From assembly GCF_029626265.1 (NCBI RefSeq), contig NZ_JARUBN010000001.1, positions 248,001-312,000 on the forward strand: a stretch of 64,000 nucleotides of DNA. The letters are read 5' to 3'. This DNA is from Micromonospora sp. WMMD1102. Lineage in GTDB: Bacteria > Actinomycetota > Actinomycetes > Mycobacteriales > Micromonosporaceae. A program made the position numbers and the translations under genes. Shown here in pieces: positions 29,040 to 37,591 of the stretch. The first letter of the stretch is position 1, and each line of letters starts with the position of its first letter. The notes beneath the pieces are model-generated. The model did no database searches and was not told the DNA's origin. It saw nothing but the letters and a program-made list of their open reading frames with translations.

Positions 29040-29573
29040 TCACCGCACGCGCAGCCCGGCGACGATGACGTCCAGGAAGCGCCGCCAGTCCGCGCCGGTG
29101 ACGATCAGGGCGTGCACCATCGTGGCGATGGCCGGCAGGTCGTCGACGGTGACGTCGCGGCGTAGTGTGCCGTCGGCCTGAGCCCGGCGGATCAGCCGGC
29201 CCACCGCCCGGGTGATGTCGGTCCGGACGGTGTCGAACGGGGACACGTCGAAGACCTCGCCGCCGATCAGTTCCAGCAGGCCGCGGTTCTCCGCCGCCCG
29301 GCCGAGCGCCGCTTCGAGGAACGCGGCCAGGGCCGGGAACGGATCCGGTGCTTCGGCCGCCGTCTCCGCCATCGCGCGGATTTCGGCCAGTTCGGCGGCG
29401 TACACCTCGACCGCCAGCGACTCCTTGTCCGGGAACCGCCGGTAGACGGTGCCGACGCCGACCCCGGCGTGGTGGGCCACGTCGTTGAGCGTGGCCGACA
29501 GCCCGGCGGCGGCGAAGACCTCCCGCGCGGCCTGGACCGTCCGGCGACGGTTCTGCTCGGCGTCCCGGCGCAG
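29040..29573 (-). pseudogene. TetR-family regulator lacking its start
   Basis: The reading frame encodes a full TetR body. The DNA-binding domain reads LRRDAEQNRRR, then AAREVFAAAGLSATLNDVAHHAGVGVGTVYRRFPDKE, and a ligand domain runs to the stop at 29040. Upstream of LRRD the frame runs into sequence that on the other strand codes for the PQQ-type protein, and a stop is met before any ATG, GTG or TTG. The only usable start, GTG 29480, would begin inside the helix-turn-helix. The 5' end was lost at a junction near 29573. The gene is convergent with dapC. Confidence 0.75.
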
Positions 29574-29599
29574 ACCCGAACCGGGGGCCGGCCGGGCAG

Positions 29600-31525
29600 G
29601 TGGAGTTCGCCCGGATCACCGCGCCCGGGTTCTACGGCTGGCCGTACTGCACCGGCAACAACGACGCGTACAACGAGTTCACCTTCCCGAGCGGGCCGTC
29701 CGGGCCGAAGTACAACTGCGCGGGCGGGCCGACGAACGACTCGCCGAACAACACCGGCATCCGCAACCTGCCGCCGGCGGTGCCGGCCTGGCTGCCGTAC
29801 ACCGGGTCGCAGCCGCCGGAGTTCCCCGGCGGCGGGCTCTCCCCGATGGCCGGCCCGGTCTACCGGTACGACCCGAACTCGACCTCCGAGGCGGCCTTCC
29901 CGGAGTACTACGACGGGACGTTCTTCGCCGGTGAGTTCGGCCGGCGCTGGATCCGGAACATCGTGCTGGACGAGGCGGGGAAGCCGTTCAAGATCAACCC
30001 GTTCCCCTGGTCCGGTACCCAGGTTATGGACATGGAGTTCGGCCCGGACGGGGCGCTCTACGTCCTCGACTACGGCACCGGGTTCTTCAACGGCGACGAG
30101 AACTCGGCGGTCCACCGGATCGAGTACGCCCGCGCCGGCCGCGCCCCGAAGCCGGTGGTCGCGGCAAGCCCGACCTCCGGGGTGGCCCCGCTGACCGTCA
30201 GATTCTCCTCGGCCGGCACCCTCGACCCGGACGGCGACCCGATCAGCTACGCCTGGGACTTCGACGGCAACGGCAGCACCGACTCCACCGCCCCGAACCC
30301 GACCTTCACCTACACCGGTAACGGGACCCGGAGCGCGACGCTCACCGTGCGGGACTCGACCGGCAAGAGCGCCACCGGCAGCGTGGTGATCACGGTCGGC
30401 AACACCGCCCCGACGGTCCGGCTGGAGTTGCCGGCCAACGGCCAGACCTTCGGCTTCGGCGACACGGTGCCGTTCCGGGTGGTGGTCACCGACCCGCAGG
30501 ACGGCACCATCGACTGCTCCCGGGTCAGGGTCAACTACCTGCTCGGGCACGACGCGCACGCGCACCAGCTGGCCAGCGCGCAGGGCTGCATCGGCACGCT
30601 GCGCACCCTCGCCGACGGCGAGCACGACGTCTCGGCGAACATCTTCGGGGTGCTCGACGCGGAGTACACCGACAACGGCGGGGGTGGGCAGGCGCCGCTG
30701 ACCACGCACGCGCAGAGCATCCTGCAACCCCGGGTACGCCAGGCCGAGCACTACTCGTCGAGCAGCGGGGTGCAGACCAGCGCGCCGGGGCAGGCGCACG
30801 GCGGCCGGGCGGTCGGGTACATCGACAACGGGGACTGGATCGCGTTCACGCCGTACAACCTGACCGGGGTACGGTCGTTCTCGGCCCGGGTCGGCGCGGC
30901 CGTCGGCGGGCACACCCTGGAGTTCCGGATCGGCTCGCCGACCGGGCAGTTGGTCGGCTCGGCGACGGTACCCGCGACCGGCGGCTACGGCGAGTTCCGG
31001 GAGGTGACCGGCGGCATCACCGCACCGGCCGGCAGCCACGAGCTGTACCTGGTGTTCCGGGGCACCGGCGGCGGGCTCTACGACATCGACGAGTTCACCC
31101 TGCTCGGCGAGGGCGGCGGGCCGGGTCCCGAGCCGACCGGCAACCTGGCGCTGAACCAGCCGGCGACCGCGTCCAGCGTGCAGGGTGCCGACGTGCCCGC
31201 CTCGGCGGCGGTGGACGGCAACCCGGCGACCCGCTGGTCGTCTGCGTTCGCCGACCCGCAGTGGATCACCGTCGACCTCGGGGCGTCGTACCAGCTCAGC
31301 CGGGTACGCCTGAACTGGGAGGCGGCGTACGGCAGCGGGTACCAGATCCAGACCTCGGCCGACGGCACCACCTGGACCACCGTGCGGTCGGTGACCGGCG
31401 GCGACGGCGGCACCGACGAGCACACCGGGCTCGGCGCCAACGGCCGCTACCTGCGGATCAACGGCACCGCCCGGGGCACCGGCTACGGCTACTCGCTCTG
31501 GGAACTGGAGGCGTACCCGGGCTGA
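29600..31525 (+). CDS. 5'-truncated PQQ-type sugar dehydrogenase/PKD/carbohydrate-binding protein
   Basis: About 641 residues remain from GTG 29600. The first 190 (ARITAPGFYGWPYCTGNN, then MDMEFGPDGALYVLDYGTGF) are the C-terminal third of a PQQ-dependent sugar-dehydrogenase propeller, as found in secreted ThuA-propeller proteins. A PKD domain follows (VAASPTSGVAPLTVRFSS, YAWDFDGNG), then a CBM6-like domain (DNGDWIAFTPYNLTGV) and an F5/8-type C-terminal domain (GNLALNQPATASSVQ, DPQWITVDLG). The frame continues homologous back to 29574 (DPNRGPAGQVE) and then stops matching. It has no signal peptide, so the extracellular protein cannot be exported. It is probably inactive. Confidence 0.75.
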   Translation: MEFARITAPGFYGWPYCTGNNDAYNEFTFPSGPSGPKYNCAGGPTNDSPNNTGIRNLPPAVPAWLPYTGSQPPEFPGGGLSPMAGPVYRYDPNSTSEAAFPEYYDGTFFAGEFGRRWIRNIVLDEAGKPFKINPFPWSGTQVMDMEFGPDGALYVLDYGTGFFNGDENSAVHRIEYARAGRAPKPVVAASPTSGVAPLTVRFSSAGTLDPDGDPISYAWDFDGNGSTDSTAPNPTFTYTGNGTRSATLTVRDSTGKSATGSVVITVGNTAPTVRLELPANGQTFGFGDTVPFRVVVTDPQDGTIDCSRVRVNYLLGHDAHAHQLASAQGCIGTLRTLADGEHDVSANIFGVLDAEYTDNGGGGQAPLTTHAQSILQPRVRQAEHYSSSSGVQTSAPGQAHGGRAVGYIDNGDWIAFTPYNLTGVRSFSARVGAAVGGHTLEFRIGSPTGQLVGSATVPATGGYGEFREVTGGITAPAGSHELYLVFRGTGGGLYDIDEFTLLGEGGGPGPEPTGNLALNQPATASSVQGADVPASAAVDGNPATRWSSAFADPQWITVDLGASYQLSRVRLNWEAAYGSGYQIQTSADGTTWTTVRSVTGGDGGTDEHTGLGANGRYLRINGTARGTGYGYSLWELEAYPG

Positions 31526-31538
31526 CGCCCGGCACCGG

Positions 31539-31571
31539 GGTCGGCCGACGCTCGGCACGGGTCGGCCGACC
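31539..31571 (+). terminator. Terminator after the PQQ/CBM gene
   Basis: GGTCGGCCGAC (31539-31549) and GTCGGCCGACC (31561-31571) form a perfect 11-bp stem with an 11-base loop, 14 bases after the stop. The following 80 bases are low-complexity GTCGG-type repeats and hold no gene. Confidence 0.7.
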
Positions 31572-31654
31572 CTCGGCGGGCCTCGGCCGGCGTCGGTGTC
31601 GTCGGGCCGATCCTCGCCGGCCGACCTCGGTGGCGTCGGGGTGAGCCCCGCCGG

Positions 31655-32497
31655 TCAGTCGGTGGGAGCGGTGGCCCGGAGGCCGTACATCAGCGGGATC
31701 CGCGGCTCGCCGGCCGGCAGCCGCCACCAGCCTCGCGGCGTCCTGGTCATCCGGGGCCAGCGCGGCCACGGCACCTGGTCGGTCTCCCGCAGCGCGGTCA
31801 CCCGCAGGCCGGCACCGACAAGTGCGGCGACCAGCTCGCCGAGCCCGTGCGACCACTCGTAGCTCACCGTCGGCCCGGCCAGCGGCGGCCCGTCGGTGTA
31901 GCTGTGCGCGGAGTCGACCCGGCGGGGGCCGTCGCCGGCCAGGTAGTCGTGCCGGAGCACCAGGTCGGTGCCCTCGTCCGGGGTCGGCACCAGGCCGAGC
32001 GCCGCCAGCAGCGGGTGGAACTCCACCACGTAGACGCTTCCGCCGGGCCGGAGCAGGTCGGCGACCACGCCTGCCCAGCGGTCCAGGTCGGGCACGTAGA
32101 CCAAGGCGCCCTTGCCGGTGTAGACGACGTCGAACCGGCGACCGGAGAGGGCCGGCACGGCGTCGAAGACGTTTGCCCGCACGTACTCGACGTCGAGCCC
32201 GGCCCCGGCGGCGATCCGCCGGGCCGCCGCGACGGCCGCGCCGGAGATGTCGAGGCCGACCGTCCGGGCCCCACGCTGGGCGAACGCCGCCGTCTCGGTG
32301 CCGAGATGGCACTGTAGATGCAGCACGTCGCGGCCGGACACGTCGCCCAGGTCGGCCCACTCGAAGTCGGCGAACCAGAACTCGGCGTCCCGGCTGCCGA
32401 CACCGTAGAACTCGCTGGCCAGGTGGACGGGTGTCCGGGCGTCCCAGTTGGCCTCGATCTCGCGCATCATGCCGTTGACGGCTTCGTCGAAGGTCAC
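31655..32497 (-). CDS. Class I SAM-dependent methyltransferase
   Basis: This 280-residue protein has the Rossmann SAM fold: motif I is DVLHLQCHLGTETAAFAQRGA, the acidic strand end is TVGLDISG, motif II is FDVVYTGKGALVYVPDL, and LLRPGGSVYVVEFHP is the post-core strand. The HLQCHLGTETA variant is that of a family of small-molecule methyltransferases in actinomycetes with no assigned substrate. The GTG at 32497 gives the standard MTFDEAVNGMMREIEANWDART start. It diverges from the MarR gene, with an AT-rich promoter zone between them. Confidence 0.85.
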   Translation of the reverse strand: MTFDEAVNGMMREIEANWDARTPVHLASEFYGVGSRDAEFWFADFEWADLGDVSGRDVLHLQCHLGTETAAFAQRGARTVGLDISGAAVAAARRIAAGAGLDVEYVRANVFDAVPALSGRRFDVVYTGKGALVYVPDLDRWAGVVADLLRPGGSVYVVEFHPLLAALGLVPTPDEGTDLVLRHDYLAGDGPRRVDSAHSYTDGPPLAGPTVSYEWSHGLGELVAALVGAGLRVTALRETDQVPWPRWPRMTRTPRGWWRLPAGEPRIPLMYGLRATAPTD

Positions 32498-32597
32498 CGG
32501 TCCATCCAGCCACGACCGGCCGGGCGGTGTAAAGGACCGGCGTGGCAGAGGGCCGGCGTCGGAGCGGATCGGCCTCGCCGGGCCGGGGCAATAACAT

Positions 32598-32626
32598 CAA
32601 TCATTTAAATAAAAATGTGATACATT
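32598..32626 (+). promoter_or_regulatory. AT-rich extended -10 promoter of the MarR gene
   Basis: A 30-base AT-rich island stands out from the surrounding sequence. It holds the palindrome ATTTAAAT (32603-32610) and ends in TGATACATT, a TGn-extended -10 (TACATT, 32621-32626) six bases before the GTG start. Leaderless transcription with MarR autorepression through the palindrome is likely. Confidence 0.5.
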
Positions 32627-32632
32627 CGCGCC

Positions 32633-33106
32633 GTGCCCGAGCTGAACGTCACCGAGCTGACCTCCACACTGGAGGACTTCAACCGGATCTTCATCCGGCT
32701 GCCGACCGTGCACCGGCTGAACTTCACGACCCTCTCGGTGCTGCACACCCTGCGGTACGGCGGGCCCAGGCGGCTGACCGAGCTGACCGCGAGCGAACAG
32801 GTCAGCCAGCCGGCGATCACCCAGACGGTGACGAAGCTGGAGAACGACGGCCTGGTGCGGCGCGAACCCGACCCCACGGACGGCCGGGCGGTGCTGGTGC
32901 ACATCACCGACGACGGGGCCGCGATCGTGGACAGCAGGCGGGCCAGCCGGGTGACGCACCTGACCGAACTGGCCGGCCAACTCACGGCGGAGGAACGTGC
33001 GGCGATCGCGGCTGCGCTGCCGGCCCTGGCCCGACTGCGTGAACTCGACCGGCAGCGCGACGGCGGGGGCGCGGCCCCGCAGCGCGACGGCAGCATCCGG
33101 AGGTGA
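32633..33106 (+). CDS. MarR-family transcriptional regulator
   Basis: This 157-residue regulator has the winged helix at 40-100: PRRLTELTASEQVSQPAITQTVTKLENDGLVRREPDPTDGRAV shows the recognition helix and the D-x-R-wing. Flanking helices form the dimer (LTSTLEDFNRIF at the start, LTAEERAAIAAALPALARL near the end). A Gly/Arg tail of about 15 residues is extra. Its stop overlaps a GTG that would be the natural start of the epoxide-hydrolase gene, so the two probably form a unit in which the regulator senses the substrate of the enzyme. Confidence 0.88.
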   Translation: MPELNVTELTSTLEDFNRIFIRLPTVHRLNFTTLSVLHTLRYGGPRRLTELTASEQVSQPAITQTVTKLENDGLVRREPDPTDGRAVLVHITDDGAAIVDSRRASRVTHLTELAGQLTAEERAAIAAALPALARLRELDRQRDGGGAAPQRDGSIRR

Positions 33107-33148
33107 CCGTGCCCGCCCCCCTTCCCACTACGACCCGAGCCGATCCAC

Positions 33149-34351
33149 GTGCCCGACGAGGTGCTCGCCGACCTGCGGCGCCGGCTCGACCTGACCCGGT
33201 GGCCGGACGACCCGGGAAACGAGGACTGGGACTACGGCGTCAACGGTGACTACCTGCGGGAACTCGTCGACTACTGGCGGGACGGGTACGACTGGCGCAC
33301 GGCCGAGGCCGCCATCAACGCGTACCAGCACTACCGGGTCGAGGTCGACGGTGTGCCCGTGCACTTCATGCGTCGCCCCGGCGTCGGGCCGAACCCGACT
33401 CCGTTGATCCTCTCGCACGGCTGGCCGTGGACGTTCTGGCACTGGTCGAAGGTGGTCGACCCGCTGGCCGACCCGGGGGCCCACGGAGGAGACCCGGCCG
33501 AGGCGTTCGACGTGATCGTCCCGTCGCTGCCCGGGTTCGGGTTCTCCGGCACCCGGCCGGACATGAACTTCTGGAAGATCGCCGACCTCTGGCACACCCT
33601 GATGACCTCCACGCTCGGCCACCGGCGGTACGCGGCGGCCGGCTGCGACGTCGGAGCCCTGGTCACCGGTCAGCTCGGGCACAGGTACGCGGCCGAGCTG
33701 TACGGCATGCACATCGGGTCCGGCCAGAAACTCACGATGTTCAACGGCGACCGGGCCTGGGACCTCAGCGGCGGGCAGCCGATCCCGGCCGGGCTGCCGG
33801 CCGGGACGCACGCCCGGATCGTCGCGCTGGACAGGCGGTTTGCCGTGCACCTGGCCGCCCACGTGCTCGGCCCCAGCACGCTCGGCTACGGGCTTACCGA
33901 CTCACCGGCCGGGATGCTCGGCTGGATCCTGGAACGCTGGGTGAAGTGGAGCGACAACGGCGGTGACATCGAGTCGGTCTTCAGCAAGGACGACCTGCTC
34001 ACCCACGCCATGATCTACTGGGTGACCGGCACGATCTCCACCTCGATCCGCACCTACGCCAACAACAACCGCTACCCCTGGACGCCGTCCCACGAGCGGT
34101 GGCCGGTGGTCGAGGCGCCCACCGGGATCACCTTCGTCGGCTACGAGAACCCGCCCGGCGTGACCACCGAGCGGCGGATCGAGCACTTCCTCGGCAGCGA
34201 CCGCGCCGGCTGGTACAACCACGTCAACCTGACCGTGCACGAGCACGGCGGACACTTCATCCCGTGGGAGATCCCCGACGCGTGGGTGACCGACCTGCGC
34301 CGCACCTTCGCGACAGCGCGCCGGATGCATCCGGCGGGCGACAGCCGCTGA
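33149..34351 (+). CDS. Epoxide hydrolase family protein
   Basis: This protein of about 400 residues is an alpha/beta-hydrolase of the epoxide-hydrolase family. It has the N-terminal EHN segment (VPDEVLADLRRRLDLTRWPDD), the oxyanion HGWPWTFWHW, and LPGFGFSG. The nucleophile-elbow GCDVGALV carries the catalytic aspartate, and EHGGHFIPWE the histidine. Lid-region tyrosines are present. From GTG 33149 the protein lacks the usual 12-15 leading residues. These are encoded from GTG 33103, which overlaps the MarR stop as GTGA, but a C6 tract (33116-33121) puts them one base out of frame; five Cs would restore it. Confidence 0.85.
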   Translation: MPDEVLADLRRRLDLTRWPDDPGNEDWDYGVNGDYLRELVDYWRDGYDWRTAEAAINAYQHYRVEVDGVPVHFMRRPGVGPNPTPLILSHGWPWTFWHWSKVVDPLADPGAHGGDPAEAFDVIVPSLPGFGFSGTRPDMNFWKIADLWHTLMTSTLGHRRYAAAGCDVGALVTGQLGHRYAAELYGMHIGSGQKLTMFNGDRAWDLSGGQPIPAGLPAGTHARIVALDRRFAVHLAAHVLGPSTLGYGLTDSPAGMLGWILERWVKWSDNGGDIESVFSKDDLLTHAMIYWVTGTISTSIRTYANNNRYPWTPSHERWPVVEAPTGITFVGYENPPGVTTERRIEHFLGSDRAGWYNHVNLTVHEHGGHFIPWEIPDAWVTDLRRTFATARRMHPAGDSR

Positions 34352-34369
34352 CTTGCCCCGGCCCGCCCG

Positions 34370-34499
34370 CCGACGAGCGAGGGCTCTCGCCTGCGGAAGA
34401 GCGGGGCTCTCGCCCGCTGACGAGCGGGGCTCTCGGGTGCGGAAGGGCGGGGCTCTCGCCCGCTGACGAGCGGGGCTCTCGCGTGCCGACGAGCGGGGC
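34370..34499. repeat. GC-rich tandem repeats between convergent genes
   Basis: GAGCGGGGCTCTCG-type units recur six times. Two 46-bp composite copies (about 34392-34437 and 34438-34483) differ at few positions, with partial copies at both ends. Each unit holds a small GAGC/GCTC dyad. The block lies between the convergent epoxide-hydrolase and TPR genes and may act as a terminator zone. Confidence 0.7.
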
Positions 34500-34500
34500 C

Positions 34501-35370
34501 TCAGCCCCAGTTGCGGCGGAACCAGCGCCGCACCAGCGGCGGCGCGACCCAGGAGTAGACACAGAACAGCAGCCAGAGCAGCCCGGCCACCCCCGCCAAC
34601 GTGGGCAGCCCGACCGCGCGCAACCCGAAGATCAGGGTGAGCGCGCCGAGCCAGACCTTCAGCGGGCCGAAGCGCAGCACCGGGCGTATCGGCAGCATCA
34701 GGGGATGCCGGGCGATCCTCAGCTCCAGCGCGGACTCGGCGAGCGACTGCTCGGTGGGCATCGCGGCAGCGGCCTGCCGGTAGCCCTCGTACGCCGTGTC
34801 GATCCGGCCACGGGCCGCACTGGTGCCGCCGAGCAGGGCGTGCGCGCCCGGGTGCTCCGGATGGGCGGCGACGAACTCCCGGCTGATCCGCTCGGCGGTG
34901 CGGTCGTCGCCGCCGGCGAAGGCCACCTGGATGCGGGTGGCGTAGACGATCGGCGCGTCCGGCTCCAGCGCCCTGGCCCGCTCGACGAGCTTCGCCGCCT
35001 TCTCCGGCTGGCCGTTGGCCGCACAGACGTCGGCGTAGGTGCAGAGCAGATCGACGTCGTGCGGTGCCTGGGCCAGCCCGTCGAGCAGGGCCCGCTCGGC
35101 GACCTGCGGACGGCCGAGCCGGTGCTCGGCGCGGCCGAGGTGCCACAGCAGGTCGGGATTCGGCCCGACGGCGGCCAGCCCGGCACCGGCCGCCTCGACC
35201 ACCTCGGACCAGCGGTCCAGCTGGCCCAGCGCGGAGCAGCGCAGCAGGGTCGCGGGCAGGTCGACCGCGTCGGCGGCCGGTAGCCTGGCCAGCTCCGCCA
35301 GGGCCTGCTGCGGCCGGTCCGCCAGCAACAGGGCCTCGGCGCGGGCCAGCACCGGCGAGGGTGTGGTCAC
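34501..35370 (-). CDS. TPR protein with C-terminal membrane helices
   Basis: This 289-residue protein is built of tetratricopeptide-like helix pairs from residue 5 to about 200 (LLRCSALGQLDRWSEVVEAA, LLWHLGRAEHRLGRPQVAERAL, YADVCAANGQPEKAAKLVERA). Two membrane helices follow (KVWLGALTLIFGLRAVGLPTLAG and GLLWLLFCVYSWVAPPLV). The TPR part should lie in the cytoplasm and bind partner proteins. The GTG at 35370 overlaps the stop of the upstream membrane-protein gene, so both are co-translated. The partner and pathway are unknown. Confidence 0.8.
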   Translation of the reverse strand: MTTPSPVLARAEALLLADRPQQALAELARLPAADAVDLPATLLRCSALGQLDRWSEVVEAAGAGLAAVGPNPDLLWHLGRAEHRLGRPQVAERALLDGLAQAPHDVDLLCTYADVCAANGQPEKAAKLVERARALEPDAPIVYATRIQVAFAGGDDRTAERISREFVAAHPEHPGAHALLGGTSAARGRIDTAYEGYRQAAAAMPTEQSLAESALELRIARHPLMLPIRPVLRFGPLKVWLGALTLIFGLRAVGLPTLAGVAGLLWLLFCVYSWVAPPLVRRWFRRNWG

Positions 35371-35798
35371 CGGACCAGCACCAGGATGAGAATGCCCTCC
35401 AGCACGCCGAAGCCGATCGCCGCGGCGAACCCGGGGCCGACCAGGCTGGCGGGCTCCCCACCACCGTAGGTGTAGGCCCGGAACGGTGCCCGCTGGAAGG
35501 ACAGCACCGCCAGCCAGACGAGCGCACCGGTGACCATGCCGGCCAGCCGTACCGCCGAGTTGCCGTCGACGGCCGCACTGACCGCGAGCCGGACGCCGAA
35601 ACCCACCAGCCCGGCCGCGCCGATCGCGGCCAGACGGCGGCCGGGCAGCCCCAGCCGCCCGCCGTTGAGCACGCCCAGCGCGGCGGCGGCCAGCGGGCCG
35701 CCGAAGACGGCGGGAACCAGGATCGACTCAGGGCGCCAGGGCGGCTTGCCGGTTGCCGGCCGCTCCTGGACCGTCGGGCTGAACAGCTCGTCCTGCAT
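35367..35798 (-). CDS. Small membrane protein paired with the TPR gene
   Basis: This 143-residue protein begins at ATG 35798 with a hydrophilic stretch of about 25 residues (MQDELFSPTVQERPATGKPP). Four hydrophobic segments follow (ILVPAVFGGPLAAAALGVL, LAAIGAAGLVGFGVRLAVS, LAGMVTGALVWLAVLSF and GPGFAAAIGFGVLEGILILVLV). The stop overlaps the TPR gene start (GTGA). The family is not recognised. It is divergent from the SIMPL gene across 229 bases. Confidence 0.75.
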   Translation of the reverse strand: MQDELFSPTVQERPATGKPPWRPESILVPAVFGGPLAAAALGVLNGGRLGLPGRRLAAIGAAGLVGFGVRLAVSAAVDGNSAVRLAGMVTGALVWLAVLSFQRAPFRAYTYGGGEPASLVGPGFAAAIGFGVLEGILILVLVR

Positions 35799-36027
35799 CG
35801 GGTTCCCATCTCTGCGGTCGAGGGCGCCGGCACAGCATAGTGACCGTCCAGGAACGACCCGACCGCATAACGGCCGGACCGGAGCAGCCGGTCGACCGAG
35901 ACCCCGGCGGTCGATCGATGACGCCGGCGGCCGACCGTGACCACGGTGCTCGACCGGGAGCAGGGCGGCGGCGAGCGGGCCAGGTCCTAGAACTGCCGAC
36001 CCGCCGTCCGCGGGCTAGGGTGGGCGG

Positions 36028-36726
36028 ATGACGGAGCAACCCTTCGTGCTGGTCCGCGGCGAGGTGGTCCGGGAGGTACCCCCGGAGATCGCCCGCTTCT
36101 CGGTGACGGTCGCCGCCCGGGACCGGAACCGCCCCGCCGCACTGGCCCGGCTCGCCGAGCGCTCCGAGGCGGTCCGCACGCTCGTCGACGGGTACGGCGA
36201 CGCGATCGAGCGCCGGGAGACCGGCAACCTGTGGGTACGCCCCGAGCTGAAGCGCTCCGGCGAAAAGGTCACCGGGTACGCCGGCAGCGCCACCACCACC
36301 GTCACGGTCACCGACTTCGGGGTGCTCGGCGAGCTGATGCTCCGGCTCGCCGACCAGGACCAGAGCACCGTCTCCGGCCCGTGGTGGGAGCTGCGGCCGG
36401 GCAGCCCGGTGCACCGGGAAGCCCGGCGGGCCGCCGTCGCCGAGGCGGTCGCCCGGGCCCGGGAGTACGCCGACGCGCTCGGCGCCGAGGTGACCGCGCT
36501 GCTCCAGCTCGCCGACGCGGGCCTGACGGCGCAGCCGATGATGATGACCCGGGCCGCGCACACGATGGGCTACGCGGCGGCGGCCGGGGGAGCGCCGCCG
36601 GAACTCGAACTCGACCCGCAGGTGCAGACCGTGCAGGCCACCGTCGAGGCCCGGTTCGCGATCACCCCACCGCCGCTCGCGGACGGCCCGTCGGCGGACG
36701 GCGACCACCGGGCGGCGGCGGGATAG
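36028..36726 (+). CDS. SIMPL (DUF541) domain protein
   Basis: This 232-residue protein has the SIMPL/DUF541 fold: VVREVPPEIARFSVTVAARDRNRPAALARLAERSEAVRTLV at the start, the central VTGYAGSATTTVTVTDF strand, and the REARRAAVAEAVARAREYADALGAEV helix. Most SIMPL proteins are exported; here no signal peptide is visible, so it is probably cytoplasmic. TAGGGT six bases before the ATG at 36028 suggests a leaderless transcript. The following kinase gene starts only eight bases after its stop, so they form an operon. The function of the fold is not established. Confidence 0.85.
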   Translation: MTEQPFVLVRGEVVREVPPEIARFSVTVAARDRNRPAALARLAERSEAVRTLVDGYGDAIERRETGNLWVRPELKRSGEKVTGYAGSATTTVTVTDFGVLGELMLRLADQDQSTVSGPWWELRPGSPVHREARRAAVAEAVARAREYADALGAEVTALLQLADAGLTAQPMMMTRAAHTMGYAAAAGGAPPELELDPQVQTVQATVEARFAITPPPLADGPSADGDHRAAAG

Positions 36727-36734
36727 TTCCGCCG

Positions 36735-37382
36735 GTGCCCAGCAAACCGTCACCGCAGACTCTCGACCAGCTGGTCGACCGGGCCCGCAGGCTGGCGTCG
36801 ACCGGACGGCGCCGGTTGCTCGGCGTCACCGGCGCCCCGGCCGCCGGCAAGTCGACCCTGGCCGGGCTGCTGGTGACGGCCCTGCCCGGGGTCGCCGAGC
36901 TGGTGCCGATGGACGGCTTCCACCTGGCCGAGGCCGAACTTCACCGGCTCGGCCGGCACGCCCGCAAGGGTGCCCCGGACACCTTCGACGCGGCCGGTTT
37001 CGTCGCGCTGCTGCGCCGGCTGCGGGCCGGCGCCGAGACGGTGTACGCGCCCGAGTTCCGGCGGGAGATCGAGGAGCCGGTCGCCGGGGCGATCCCGGTG
37101 CCCCCGTCGGTGCCGCTGGTGGTGGTGGAGGGCAACTACCTGCTGCTGCCCGACCGACCCTGGGCAGAGATACCCGGACTTCTCGACGAGGTGTGGTATC
37201 TCGACCTCGACGAGGCCGAGCGGCTGCACCGGCTCACCGAGCGGCACATCGCGTTCGGCCGCGACCCGGCGGAGGCGGCGGCCCGGGCCCGGGGCACCGA
37301 CCAGCGCAACGCCGAGCTGATCTCCGGCACGGCCGACCGGGCCGACCTCGTCGTCCGGATAGCACCGTCCACTCCGGCCTGA
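36735..37382 (+). CDS. Nucleoside/sugar-type P-loop kinase (PRK/PanK-like)
   Basis: This 215-residue protein has Walker A GAPAAGKST near residue 33, then VPMDGFHLAEAELHRLGRHARKGAPDTFD, the substrate-binding block of the uridine kinase/phosphoribulokinase/pantothenate kinase group. VVEGNYLLL is the Walker-B-like strand, and an Arg-rich lid (RHIAFGRDPAEAAARARGTDQRN) follows. Members with this DGFH block phosphorylate nucleosides, fructose or related small molecules. The GTG at 36735 directly follows the SIMPL gene. The substrate cannot be decided. Confidence 0.85.
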   Translation: MPSKPSPQTLDQLVDRARRLASTGRRRLLGVTGAPAAGKSTLAGLLVTALPGVAELVPMDGFHLAEAELHRLGRHARKGAPDTFDAAGFVALLRRLRAGAETVYAPEFRREIEEPVAGAIPVPPSVPLVVVEGNYLLLPDRPWAEIPGLLDEVWYLDLDEAERLHRLTERHIAFGRDPAEAAARARGTDQRNAELISGTADRADLVVRIAPSTPA

Positions 37383-37591
37383 TTCCGCATCGGAGTCCAC
37401 CCGGGCGCGGACTCCGTGCCGGGTTGCGGCCATTGGTTCCGGATTGCTCACTGCCCAACGGTTGGTACCAGTACCCGCCGGGGTGATGGCGAAGCGCATC
37501 GAGGACTGGTAGACCGATCGGCGAAGCTGTTTGGACCGTTGGTCGGCCGTCGGCGACGATCGGCGGGAGCGCGACTATCGGCAGGAGAGCC

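Noticed and set aside
29040-29480. TetR gene starting at GTG 29480 as a normal gene
   Set aside because: This start lies inside the DNA-binding domain; upstream codons clearly encode the missing helices.
34370-34499. The repeat block as a CRISPR array
   Set aside because: Units are adjacent with no unique spacers, GC-rich and imperfect, and no cas genes are near.
37383-37591. Possible c-di-GMP riboswitch before the GGDEF-EAL gene
   Set aside because: The conserved aptamer elements were not found in the leader.
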